Origin: Limosilactobacillus caccae
GTDB lineage: Bacteria; Bacillota; Bacilli; Lactobacillales; Lactobacillaceae
Reading direction: 5' to 3'
Assembly (NCBI RefSeq): GCF_900156885.1
Contig: NZ_FTOY01000008.1
Location: 186,001 to 250,000 of the forward strand
Length of the DNA stretch: 64,000 nt
Below are positions 1 to 7,153 of the stretch, piece after piece. The notes below the pieces were generated by a model. The model was given only the letters and a program-made list of their open reading frames with translations, did not search any database and had not been told where the DNA came from. How positions within the stretch are numbered: the first letter of the stretch is position 1; the number at the start of each line of letters is the position of its first letter. Both the position numbers and the translations under genes were made by a program.

Positions 1-60
1 AGATTTATGATGAGTCAGGCAATTAAGAATCTGAAGAAGCTTATAGCTTACTAATGAGAT

Positions 61-290
61 AATTTCAATAAGAATCTTAACAATTCTTAGAATTATTTCC
101 ATCTTAGAGGACTTACTCTTATTGAGCAAGTAACTGATGAATGCAATTGTTAAACACATTGTTAAGTCACCTCTAACTTTATTAAGTGATTTGAGGAAGG
201 CTATTGCCAAGAATAAAATGAACTTGCTGAGCCTGTCCAGCAACTAAGTTCAATGCAGCCCGTGTATAAATTCTTATTTTCTCATAAGGA
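61..290 (+). ncRNA. Candidate structured RNA upstream of the reverse transcriptase
   Basis: This leader holds several strong stem-loops. TAAGAAT (69-75) pairs with ATTCTTA (83-89), with flanking pairs 61-66/90-94. TTAGAGG (104-110) plus ACTTA (111-115) pair with TAAGT (163-167) plus CCTCTAA (170-176). GGC/GCC pair at 199-208. TGAACTT-GCTG (219-229) pairs with CAGC (238-241) and AAGTTCA (246-252). No good ORF lies here on the + strand. Retrons and several DRT defence systems carry a structured non-coding RNA directly 5' of the RT gene, so this is inferred to be the RT partner RNA or template. Boundaries and family are not known; it could also be only a structured 5' UTR. Confidence 0.5.
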
Positions 291-296
291 TTAAAA

Positions 297-1796
297 ATGG
301 GTTGCTTTTTAACTTTAAAGGATGACTTTATGGAAAAGAAAATCTCATTTAATGAAATAAAGCTTTCTACATTGAGAGAATATTTACAAAGGAAAAATTT
401 AAAAAGAACAGCGACAACGTATAAACATTTTGACAAGCCTTTATCTAATAATATCAGATGCAAAATAATTAACGAAATTATACAAAATAATAATTATGTT
501 TCTAGTTATCGGCATTTACCGTTTATAGAATTTCCAATTGTTTTTCAAAAATATAATAGAAAAAAGAGAAAATATAATAAAACGAGGATTATATCTTTAC
601 CATCTCATCATGATGCTTTTTTATATAAGATATATTCAAAAATTTTATATAAAAGTTATGAATACTATTTAACTCAAAATAAACTTTCAGAAATACCTAT
701 AGCATATAGAACTGGCCATTCAAACATTACGGGTGCTAGGGATGCAATTGATAATATAGCTTCTCAAACTTCCTGGGTAATAAAGGGAGATTTTTCACAT
801 TTTTTTGATAACCTGAATCATGATGTGTTAATGAAGAATGTAAAAAAAGTGATTGAAAGTATTGATGGCGGAGAATTTACAGATGACTGGCGATCAATAT
901 TAAAAAATCTGATGGATTATAGATACATTAAGCTTGACGATATTATTAACAACCCAACTTACAATTTAAAAAATAGAACCTCATATGTAAAAGATTTAAA
1001 AGAATTGGATAACCTAATAGCAAATAACCAATTAAAGGTTTCACGGAAGCATAAAGTGGGAATTCCACAAGGAACTGCGCTAAGTGCAATTTTAGCAAAT
1101 GTTTATATGGTAGAATTTGATGAGTGGATTAGAAAATATTTACAACGATTTAATGGTTTTTATAGGCGTTATTCTGATGATTTTATAATTGTAATTCCTG
1201 ATCAAGAATTTAGTATTGAAAAAATAAGAGAAATAGAAAAAACAATAATTGCAAAAAGTCGCAATAATCTATTCTTGACCATAAAAGAATCAAAAACACG
1301 TCTTTATTATTTTGACAAAAATCGTCGAGAAATTTTTCTTCTTTCCTCTGGTAGTAATACATTAGATAAAAGTGAGTTAAATTACTTAGGCTTTTCTTTT
1401 AATGGAATTGCAGTTAATTTACGTCCTAAAACCATATATAAATTTCATTATAAGGGTAAGAAAGCCGTTAACTCGTTGGCTGAAAATATGTGGATATATA
1501 AGCAGACACAAAAAGGAATGTACAATACTGAAGATGAAAACCTAAATAATTGGCAGAAATTTGTTAAAGAAAGTGCAAATAAGGGCTATAGTATTCCGAA
1601 AAGAAAGCTGTATACTCAAATGTATCTTGTCACAAAGCCAATTAAAAGGAAAAATTTCCTTTCGTACGCTTGGAATGCACAGAAAATATTTTCACAGAGT
1701 AATGAAAAATATGAGGTTAATATCTTAAAATCAGCTCTTAAGCAGGTTGGATATCTGCAAAGAAAATTTAGCGAAGATAAAAGAAATAAGGAGTAG
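297..1796 (+). CDS. Stand-alone reverse transcriptase, defence (DRT/Abi) type
   Basis: RNA-directed DNA polymerase of 499 aa (488 aa if it starts at the second ATG, 330). Visible RT motifs in order: YRTGHS, motif A as GDFSHFFDNLNHD with the first catalytic Asp, motif B as GIPQGTALSAILANVYM, and the catalytic YSDD of motif C near residue 292. About 200 helical, basic residues follow. There is no maturase or HNH domain and no group II intron RNA is apparent, so an intron RT is unlikely. The gene is very AT-rich, stands alone, is preceded by a structured leader and lies beside toxin-antitoxin genes, which fits a phage-defence RT (unknown-group/DRT or retron-like). The subclass cannot be named by eye. 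Both candidate starts have a Shine-Dalgarno (aagga at 286-290; aaagga near 317-322). Confidence 0.8.
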   Translation: MGCFLTLKDDFMEKKISFNEIKLSTLREYLQRKNLKRTATTYKHFDKPLSNNIRCKIINEIIQNNNYVSSYRHLPFIEFPIVFQKYNRKKRKYNKTRIISLPSHHDAFLYKIYSKILYKSYEYYLTQNKLSEIPIAYRTGHSNITGARDAIDNIASQTSWVIKGDFSHFFDNLNHDVLMKNVKKVIESIDGGEFTDDWRSILKNLMDYRYIKLDDIINNPTYNLKNRTSYVKDLKELDNLIANNQLKVSRKHKVGIPQGTALSAILANVYMVEFDEWIRKYLQRFNGFYRRYSDDFIIVIPDQEFSIEKIREIEKTIIAKSRNNLFLTIKESKTRLYYFDKNRREIFLLSSGSNTLDKSELNYLGFSFNGIAVNLRPKTIYKFHYKGKKAVNSLAENMWIYKQTQKGMYNTEDENLNNWQKFVKESANKGYSIPKRKLYTQMYLVTKPIKRKNFLSYAWNAQKIFSQSNEKYEVNILKSALKQVGYLQRKFSEDKRNKE

Positions 1797-1910
1797 TTAA
1801 GAGAAAAGATCGAAGATATTCGGATATCTCTACTAATTTGATAAGTTCAGCATAGGAAAACGTTGCTAGTTATATTCTCCACTTCCATTTCTAAGCTTCA
1901 ATTTTAGGTG

Positions 1911-1988
1911 AATAGCAAAAGGATCATGAAGCACTAAAATATCAGTGTCATGATCCTTTTTTCAATACGTATGGGGATTGACTGCTTA
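1911..1988 (+). repeat. Terminator-containing repeat, copy A
   Basis: AATAGCAAAAGGATCATGAA begins an element whose hairpin (aaaggatcatga / tcatgatccttt) ends in a T-run, followed by TTCAATACGTAT and a GATTGACTGCTTA tail. The same left flank, hairpin arms, T-run and right tail recur at 6951-7030; only the hairpin loop and a few tail bases differ. It is placed to terminate the reverse transcriptase gene. Confidence 0.8.
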
Positions 1989-2015
1989 GCTTGAAAGCAA
2001 GCAAAAGCTTTGTCA

Positions 2016-2367
2016 TTAAAATAATTCTGAATGTGATCCTATTCCGGTTAGGTATACAATATTTTGATTTGTCCGAATATAAAGAAGTAGATGATCTCCA
2101 TTATGACCGTCAAAATGTAAATCGAGTCCTTTAATTTCAAGATCATTTAAGCTCCCCAATTGATTTTTAATTTCTTGACGTTGTTGTTTTGTTAAATTGA
2201 TTGGATGTTCATAAAAATAAGAAGGAATCTTTTGGTCAGTTAAAAAACTCCCATGGTAAACGTTTATCGTTAGGAAATGGAACTTGACCATTAAAAATGC
2301 TATCCCCGCGAGATTTTTTACTTTTCCGTTATTTCTTAAAGTGGTTAGTGGGAATAACTTTACTCAT
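2016..2367 (-). pseudogene. YafQ-like toxin, broken by nonsense and frameshift lesions
   Basis: The last ~75 residues keep the YafQ/RelE-type ending: FLTDQKIPSYFYEHPI, LDLHFDGHNGDHLL and the terminal GSHSELF. The natural start is ATG at 2367-2365, overlapping the antitoxin stop (ATGAGTAA), and reads MSKVIPTNHFKK, then TAA. The same frame then continues as SIFNGQVPFPNDKR-LPWEFF before leaving frame near the T6 run at about 2246-2251. The toxin therefore has a premature stop at codon 13 and a downstream frameshift or small deletion. The 91-codon open frame starting at 2291 is only the surviving 3' part. Family assignment is from recalled YafQ sequence features. Inferred inactive. Confidence 0.8.
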
Positions 2368-2620
2368 TTAATAGTTTCTCCAAGTCATCATAGGAATTAG
2401 CACTCTTTAAATGAGAATCTTTCATGTCATTAATCGCTTCATCAATTGATGACATGGTTTCAGCATTTGGAATACCCCAATATTTAGGAAGGCCATCGTT
2501 AGCAACTGATGTTAATGTCATCCGAATAAAGCTTGAAATTGATAAGCCGTGTGCAGCTAATTCTTTGTTGGCTTTTTCTTTAACATCAATGGGAATTCTA
2601 CTATTTACTCTTGCATCCAT
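2360..2620 (-). CDS. RelB/DinJ family antitoxin
   Basis: 86-residue antitoxin starting at ATG 2620 with a good GAAGAGGTG ribosome site; the frame extends upstream to a TTG (2650) that lacks one. The N-terminus (MDARVNSRIPIDVKEKANKEL, then GLSISSFIRMTL) is the ribbon-helix-helix fold of RelB/DinJ antitoxins, which bind the operator as dimers. The C-terminal half, ending YDDLEKLLNE, is the usual toxin-binding segment. Its stop overlaps the start of the broken YafQ-like toxin, the standard antitoxin-first order. The antitoxin is intact although its toxin is not, so it may persist as an orphan repressor or anti-addiction gene. Confidence 0.85.
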   Translation of the reverse strand: MDARVNSRIPIDVKEKANKELAAHGLSISSFIRMTLTSVANDGLPKYWGIPNAETMSSIDEAINDMKDSHLKSANSYDDLEKLLNE

Positions 2621-2677
2621 ATTTATCACCTCTTCTATATTGTATGACAAATAACGTACAAACTCGATTAAACTGCA

Positions 2678-2711
2678 AGCCCCTAATTTTACAACATCAT
2701 ATAAAGGGGCT
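2678..2711. other. Hairpin in the divergent toxin-antitoxin intergenic region
   Basis: AGCCCCT (2678-2684) is complementary to AGGGGCT (2705-2711) with a loop of about 20 nt. It lies upstream of the RelB antitoxin gene on the minus strand and has no T-run on either side, so it is not a convincing terminator. It may be an operator or UTR hairpin. Confidence 0.4.
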
Positions 2712-2845
2712 CTTACTGATTTGACGCTCTTGGCATTAGAAAACTTTATTCGATTAAACTGAATATATGGATATTGACTGTTTTATCAGACAACAGAGAA
2801 CAGTTACCGGTTCCAGCCCTTCACAGTATCCTAACATTTAAGATG

Positions 2846-2863
2846 TGTACTTAATCGTGTACA
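2846..2863 (+). promoter_or_regulatory. YefM-type operator (paired TGTACA cores)
   Basis: TGTACT (2846-2851) and TGTACA (2858-2863) are spaced 12 bp, start to start, upstream of the YefM-like antitoxin gene. YefM-YoeB repressor complexes are known to bind paired TGTACA-core palindromes about 12 bp apart, so this is the expected autoregulatory operator. Confidence 0.6.
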
Positions 2864-2905
2864 AATATCTAGCGGGTTGATCTAATAAAAAAGAGGTGAT
2901 AAGTC

Positions 2906-3192
2906 ATGATCCAAGCAGTTACAACTAAAGAATTTAGAAAATCGTTTAAAAAATACGCTGATGATGTAGCAGAGTACAATGAAGCAATTATTGTTGCTCG
3001 TCCTGAAAAAAGAATGTTGTGGTAATCTCTGAAAAAGAGTATAACTCTTGGCAAGAGACAAACTATTTACTAGGGACTAAGGCCAATCGGAAAGCGCTAG
3101 CCCATTCAATCAGCCAGTTAGATAACGCTACTAACCATCACTTTTTAACACCTGCAGAATTTGATAGGATGTCAGCTGACGATCAGGCTTAA
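2906..3192 (+). pseudogene. YefM/Phd family antitoxin, frameshifted
   Basis: ATG 2906 follows AAGAGGTGAT and encodes MIQAVTTKEFRKSFKKYADD..., a Phd/YefM DNA-binding start. After IIVARPEK, at an A6 run (about 3006-3011), the frame is lost and stops at TAA 3023-3025 (39 codons). One frame over, the expected NVVVISEKEYNSWQETNYLL continues to PAEFDRMSADDQA and TAA at 3190-3192. The span is 287 nt, one short of a whole number of codons, so a single lost A explains the damage. Slippage on the A-run could in principle restore some full-length product; otherwise the antitoxin is dead while its toxin is nearly intact. Confidence 0.8.
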
Positions 3193-3448
3193 TATTGATT
3201 TTACGCAAGATGCTTGGTACGAATATCTAGATTGGAAAAAGAATGACAAAAAGATGGTGAAAAGGATAGATAAAATAATTAATGATACTATTCATCATCC
3301 CTTCACCGGTATTGGTAAACCTGAACCACTGCAACACAATTTGACTGGCTTCTGGTCACGGAAAATTGATAGTGAGCATCGAATGGTGTACGATGTAACA
3401 AGAGAAGAAATACAAATAATTCAGCTTAAGTACTACTATGATAAGTGA
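3161..3448 (+). CDS. yoeB: YoeB family toxin (mRNA interferase)
   Basis: Ribosome-dependent mRNA interferase of the RelE superfamily, paired with the upstream YefM remnant. Hallmarks are DAWYEYLDWKKNDKKM, the HPFTGIGKPEPL loop, GFWSRKID-EHRMVYDV with the catalytic Glu/Arg/His region, and a C-terminal YYY-D-K in place of the usual YHY. The body is full length for the family. The start is unusual: no ATG is available, and the first in-frame start is TTG 3161, overlapping the antitoxin 3' end by about 30 nt. Normal family members begin near the FTQDAW segment, so the original start codon may have mutated. Expression of an active toxin without antitoxin would be harmful, so it is probably silent or weakly translated. 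Confidence 0.75.
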   Translation: MIGCQLTIRLNIDFTQDAWYEYLDWKKNDKKMVKRIDKIINDTIHHPFTGIGKPEPLQHNLTGFWSRKIDSEHRMVYDVTREEIQIIQLKYYYDK

Positions 3449-3524
3449 ATATAATTGTATCTTATCAAGTGTGGTTAAACTTACTTGTTCCTCTAGTAAT
3501 ATAGAATTAGTTACTGAAACTTGA

Positions 3525-3566
3525 AAGCGCCAAATTACGGTAATTGACCGTCATTTGGCGCTTTTT
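3525..3566 (+). terminator. Rho-independent terminator after yoeB
   Basis: Long near-perfect hairpin AAGCGCCAAAT...ACGGT / ACCGT...ATTTGGCGCTT followed by a T-run. It ends the yefM-yoeB unit. Confidence 0.85.
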
Positions 3567-3582
3567 CGTTATAAAAATAGAA

Positions 3583-3644
3583 AACGCAAGACTCTTGCGT
3601 TATACTTCAAGCGCCTAAAACCTAAGTAGAAAAGAGTCTTGCGT
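3583..3644. repeat. Nested inverted repeat
   Basis: ACGCAAGACTCTT (3584-3596) is perfectly inverted as AAGAGTCTTGCGT (3632-3644). The left arm also forms its own hairpin, AACGCAAG/CTTGCGTT (3583-3601). The arrangement sits immediately 5' of a broken small ORF and looks like an end of a mobile element or a decayed regulatory hairpin. No family recognised. Confidence 0.5.
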
Positions 3645-3645
3645 A

Positions 3646-3903
3646 ATGAAAAGGATAACTCAAATTCGGACCGAGAACGATACTAAAAAACTTAATTTCT
3701 TCATTTATCACGCAAATTGGTCTAAGCCAACTTAGTAAATGAATCAATTTCAAGCGTCATTCAAGGATTCAATTCACGGACAGCCAGAAATTAAGTTTAT
3801 TGAAGTATTGATCTACCTGTTAAGGACACTGCAATTACAGGAAGCCGAGTTTATCAACCAAACAATTAGCCAATTCATGGCTTACCTATTGCGTAGTATC
3901 TAA
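3646..3903 (+). pseudogene. Interrupted small ORF of unknown family
   Basis: ATG 3646 opens 29 codons (MKRITQIRTENDTKKLNFF...) ending at tandem stops TAG-TAA (3733-3738). The same frame immediately restarts with ATG 3739 and runs 54 codons (MNQFQASFKDSIHGQPEIKF...YLLRSI) to TAA 3901. Because the frame is unbroken apart from the adjacent stops, this is probably one gene of about 84 codons interrupted by nonsense mutation. I do not recognise the family. Confidence 0.4.
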
Positions 3904-3946
3904 AATATTCTTCTAAAGGCCGTTTAAAAACTAAATTTGATAAAGA

Positions 3947-3980
3947 AAGAACTAGAGCTGTTATGGGCTCTAGTTCTTTT
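3947..3980 (+). terminator. Rho-independent terminator
   Basis: AGAACTAGAGC / GCTCTAGTTCT hairpin with an 8-nt loop followed by TTTT, downstream of the broken small ORF. Confidence 0.8.
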
Positions 3981-4019
3981 GAGTACTTTCAAGTTTCACT
4001 ATGCTATTTATATAAATAA

Positions 4020-4075
4020 AACATATGTTTGCATAGAGCAATCGGCTGTGCTAATATATTTTAAGAACATATGTT
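4020..4075 (+). promoter_or_regulatory. Promoter with twin AACATATGTT operators
   Basis: A -35 TTGCAT (4029-4034) and -10 TAATAT (4052-4057) are 17 bp apart. The perfect palindrome AACATATGTT occurs twice, at 4020-4029 touching the -35 box and at 4066-4075 just past the -10. This is a textbook repressor layout for the three-gene module that starts at 4116, whose last gene encodes an Xre-type DNA-binding protein. Confidence 0.75.
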
Positions 4076-4115
4076 TTGAAAAGGCGCGCTAAATATAATT
4101 TGTGAGGCGTTTAGA

Positions 4116-4688
4116 ATGAGTGTAGATAATAGAACTTTAACTGATAAGCAAATTCAGGATGCGTATATTTTTATAGATGGTACCTTTAATAAGAGTACAG
4201 AATTTGACCACGGATTGTTTAGTGAATGGCTTACCTTAAAAACAATACTCGATGATGGGGATGAGGAAATAGAAGTTGCAAAAGCCAATCTCTACCTTTT
4301 TAACGGTGATCAAGTTGATTTATATGAAGCTGCTGATAGTATCGATGGTGATCAAGAATTTATAGCGTCTAAACTATTAAATGTATTTCAGATTAATCCT
4401 TTGAGTAAGATTGCGATTATCGATAATTTGTTCATTAATAGTAAAAAGGCTACAGCTAAGACAAAAATAAAGCTATTGAATGAGCAAATCTTACCTTATT
4501 TATATGATCGGGGATTTGATTATGCAGTGTTCTTAAATGCAAGCATCTGCTATAAAGGGAGTTGTTTAGAGCAGGAAATAATTGACAATGCATTTGAAAA
4601 TGAACTACCAATGACTCGCGAGATTGATGAATCAGCAGAATGGGGAGAAGGAATCAACCTTGTTGATCTAGAGAATTATGAGAGTTAA
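4116..4688 (+). CDS. Hypothetical protein, first gene of repressor/ImmA module
   Basis: 190-residue acidic soluble protein of no family I recognise. It has no signal peptide or membrane segment. It begins MSVDNRTLTDKQIQDAYIFIDGTF and has a segment of alternating hydrophobic strands and helices in the middle (KIAIIDNLFIN, FDYAVFLNASICYKGSCLEQEI) that could be an acyltransferase-like or Rossmann-like fold, but no motif is firm. The start has a GAGGCG ribosome site and lies directly behind the twin-operator promoter. It is followed at 87 bp by the next gene on the same strand, so it is probably co-transcribed with the DUF5986-like and ImmA/IrrE genes. Role unknown; a component or modulator of a toxin-antitoxin-like unit is inferred from context only. 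Confidence 0.6.
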   Translation: MSVDNRTLTDKQIQDAYIFIDGTFNKSTEFDHGLFSEWLTLKTILDDGDEEIEVAKANLYLFNGDQVDLYEAADSIDGDQEFIASKLLNVFQINPLSKIAIIDNLFINSKKATAKTKIKLLNEQILPYLYDRGFDYAVFLNASICYKGSCLEQEIIDNAFENELPMTREIDESAEWGEGINLVDLENYES

Positions 4689-4775
4689 TTGTGTATGTTA
4701 TGATGATTTACTGATTAAGATAAGTAATCCTGGTGTCTCTTGAAGCTGCTTTAATAATAGAGAGGTGAAATCTTT

Positions 4776-5513
4776 ATGCACGAACTAGCTCTCCCAGTTG
4801 AACTAGAACAGCAAATTGTGAATGGAATTATGAAGGGAGAACAGAACTATCTTCAAATGCGCCTTAGAGAAAATCCAAATTTAATAGTAAGTAATGGATT
4901 GTCATGGGCTAGAGGAAATTATATTGACACATATGTTGGCAAGGAGACAGAGACTAACTCAAAAGTTACCTATAATATTGCTAAAGCTGGTTATGCCTGG
5001 GGCTATCTTCAATTTGCATATGCTCAATCAGAGAGAAATAAAAGTTTGATTTTTGTAAAAAATATTAGGACAATTGGTCCGCAATTTAATGGATCATCTA
5101 CTAATATAAGTGATTATATAAATGAATATGCCGGGATAAATAATCATCTGGTTAATAATGGAAAATTAGAAGGTAGGGGAATTAACGGATCATTTCAAAT
5201 GGAATTACTACCAAGTAAGTCAATGATTGATAGTAATGATGTTGACCGATTTTATATTGTAACTTATGATCATGATGAAGGCGGGCAGTTAAGTAAAATT
5301 ATTCTAACTATGCCTAATCAACGAACTAATAAGCTGTTTCAGGTTGAAGATTTATCTGAATTAATGAATAATAGTGGTATTGAGTTTAATGACGATGAAT
5401 TAAATGTTGCTGGAGATAATAACTCTAATATTCCGGATGCAGTATATGGGCAACAGAAATATAGTTTTGAAGTTCCAACTACACAAACAGAACAATCTAA
5501 AAAGGAAGGTTAA
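4776..5513 (+). CDS. DUF5986-like protein, putative toxin partner
   Basis: 245-residue soluble protein without signal peptide or transmembrane segments, starting behind AGAGGTG. Its core (LSWARGNYIDTYVGKE, AYAQSERNKSLIFVKN, FYIVTYDHDEGGQLSKIILTMPN) resembles, from memory, the DUF5986 family often found just upstream of an Xre/ImmA-IrrE 'spr1629 family repressor/antitoxin'. Here exactly that type of protein follows 29 bp downstream. The pair would act as toxin (this gene) and repressor-antitoxin (next gene), but activity has not been read from any catalytic motif. The C-terminal ~40 residues (acidic, Asn-rich, ending TEQSKKEG) look disordered. Confidence 0.55.
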   Translation: MHELALPVELEQQIVNGIMKGEQNYLQMRLRENPNLIVSNGLSWARGNYIDTYVGKETETNSKVTYNIAKAGYAWGYLQFAYAQSERNKSLIFVKNIRTIGPQFNGSSTNISDYINEYAGINNHLVNNGKLEGRGINGSFQMELLPSKSMIDSNDVDRFYIVTYDHDEGGQLSKIILTMPNQRTNKLFQVEDLSELMNNSGIEFNDDELNVAGDNNSNIPDAVYGQQKYSFEVPTTQTEQSKKEG

Positions 5514-5542
5514 ATTAACCATAATGATGAGGAGGCTAATTC

Positions 5543-6715
5543 ATGGATTATGTTGGAGATAACATTCGCCAGTTGCGTGAATTGAATGGCCTTTCTCGAA
5601 AAGAATTAGCTAATAAATTGGCAACTACAGAGCAAACTATTTCGCAATATGAAAATAATAAGATCATTCCTAATATAGGTGTCTTTAATAAGCTAAGTAA
5701 TGAATTTAACGTTAGCTCGCAATACTTTTTAAAAAGAAGTTGTATTGACAAATATGTAACCAGTGAAGAGCATGTGGCATATCGCGCTGATGATAGAAGC
5801 TCACGAAAGAAAACAAAATTTGAATTACAGTATTTGAACTTTGTCGATTATTATATAAATTATTTTGAATCGTTCCTGAAGGTCCCCAAAAATAACATTG
5901 ATGAACTTCAAAAAGAATCTACTAAGATACTAAATAGTATTTCAAATCGAAGTGTTGCTATTGATAAGGTTGCAAATATAGCTCGTGATTTTTTAGAAAT
6001 AACTGATAATAGGAATTTGATGTTTAACCTGGAAAAAAGTGGTATCTATATTTTAGAAAAGAAAAATTTAGGACACACGATAGATGCTTATAGTACGTTA
6101 ACTGATAATGGACGCCCTTTTATTGTATTAGGCACATATCGAAAGTCAGCTGTTAGAAGAACATTCGATTTAGCACATGAATTAGGACATATTTTATTAC
6201 ATCAAGATGTTGATATGGCAATATTAGAGAAAGAGGAATATAAAGCAGTAGAAAAAGAGGCAAGCGAATTTGCATCTGCACTATTACTTCCCAAAGACCA
6301 ATTCTTGAGGGATTGTGGGAACTTAAATCATTTTGCTAATCCATTATCATATATATCGTTGAAGAAAAAATACTATGTTTCTATTGCAGCTTTAGAAATG
6401 CGAGCTTATAAATTAGGACTTTTAACTTACCAACAAAATAGGCTTTTTTACGCAAAAATTAATAAATTAGACTATAAAAATATAGAGCCATTAGATGATA
6501 AATGGGCACCAATAAAGCCTGGTAAAGTAAAAGCAATGATGGATATGGTCTTTGAGCATGGATTAATGCCAATTTCAGATATTACAAATAAGATGTACAT
6601 TAGCAAAAAGTTTTTAATTGATTTGTTTGATTTAAAAGAATCATACTTTGATAAGTTTGAAAGCGAAATTAAGAGTTATTACAAGACAGAATCGAATATT
6701 ATTAAGTTGTTTTGA
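5543..6715 (+). CDS. Xre family repressor with ImmA/IrrE metallopeptidase domain
   Basis: 390-residue two-domain protein. Residues ~1-65 are a Cro/CI helix-turn-helix (IRQLRELNGLSRKELANKLATTEQTISQYENN). Residues ~140-270 hold the ImmA/IrrE zinc-peptidase core with HELGHILLH and a downstream acidic VEKEASEFASALLLP, which matches the usual HEXXH plus distal Glu pattern. The C-terminal ~120 residues are helical and unknown. The layout matches spr1629-type repressor/antitoxins, in which the HTH autoregulates and the peptidase domain senses or processes a partner. It is the likely protein binding the AACATATGTT palindromes upstream of the module. A strong GAGGAGG ribosome site fixes the start. Confidence 0.8.
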   Translation: MDYVGDNIRQLRELNGLSRKELANKLATTEQTISQYENNKIIPNIGVFNKLSNEFNVSSQYFLKRSCIDKYVTSEEHVAYRADDRSSRKKTKFELQYLNFVDYYINYFESFLKVPKNNIDELQKESTKILNSISNRSVAIDKVANIARDFLEITDNRNLMFNLEKSGIYILEKKNLGHTIDAYSTLTDNGRPFIVLGTYRKSAVRRTFDLAHELGHILLHQDVDMAILEKEEYKAVEKEASEFASALLLPKDQFLRDCGNLNHFANPLSYISLKKKYYVSIAALEMRAYKLGLLTYQQNRLFYAKINKLDYKNIEPLDDKWAPIKPGKVKAMMDMVFEHGLMPISDITNKMYISKKFLIDLFDLKESYFDKFESEIKSYYKTESNIIKLF

Positions 6716-6950
6716 TTAGAATACTTTTTTAAGTAGTTTGTGAATTACTCAAAAATTAAATAGAAAGTTTAAAATGACCTACAGTTGTTGTTGACTGTTT
6801 TCAATTTTCTATCAGGAATATCGTAATGAGAAAGGAAAACATCAATAATAGCAGAGATGGGTAAATATCATTAATCAATACTTTTGCTGAATAATTAATC
6901 CGTTCTTTAACGTTAATTCGTAAAAATAGTTTAAGTAAAATAACATTTAA
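6716..6950. other. AT-rich gap without recognised gene
   Basis: No ORF with a ribosome site is visible between the ImmA/IrrE gene and the second terminator repeat. The sequence is AT-rich and has only weak inverted repeats (for example around 6790-6815). It is likely decayed sequence. Confidence 0.4.
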
Positions 6951-7030
6951 AATAGCAAAAGGATCATGAATCGCCAAATTGACGGTGGTTCATGATCTTT
7001 TTTTCAATACGTATAGATATTGATTGCTTA
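6951..7030 (+). repeat. Terminator-containing repeat, copy B
   Basis: Second copy of the element at 1911-1988. AATAGCAAAAGGATCATGAA, the opposing TTCATGATC arm, a T-run, TTCAATACGTAT and a tail ATTGATTGCTTA are shared; the loop differs. It terminates the ImmA/IrrE module. The two copies bracket the toxin-antitoxin and module genes in direct orientation. Confidence 0.8.
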
Positions 7031-7075
7031 AGGTAATTGTGCCAATTATTGGGGGAGTTTAGGAAAAATTCAGTT

Positions 7076-7130
7076 AAAAAAGCACTAAGTTAGTATCTAG
7101 TTACAACTTCAACTAACTTAGTGCTTTTTT
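7076..7130. terminator. Bidirectional terminator
   Basis: AAAAAAGCACTAAGTTAGT pairs with ACTAACTTAGTGCTTTTTT; A- and T-runs on both sides allow it to act on both strands. It ends the minus-strand sunset-domain gene and the plus-strand module. Confidence 0.9.
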
Positions 7131-7153
7131 ATGGGAGACAGCGAAAATGCTTA

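Noticed and set aside
297..1796. Group II intron-encoded reverse transcriptase
   Set aside because: No maturase or HNH part and no visible intron domain V/VI downstream; the gene is not inserted into another ORF.
3006..3025. Programmed -1 frameshift in the YefM gene
   Set aside because: The A6 run does not present a proper X-XXY-YYZ slippery heptamer in the zero frame and no stimulatory structure is evident; a plain indel is simpler, though transcriptional slippage stays possible.
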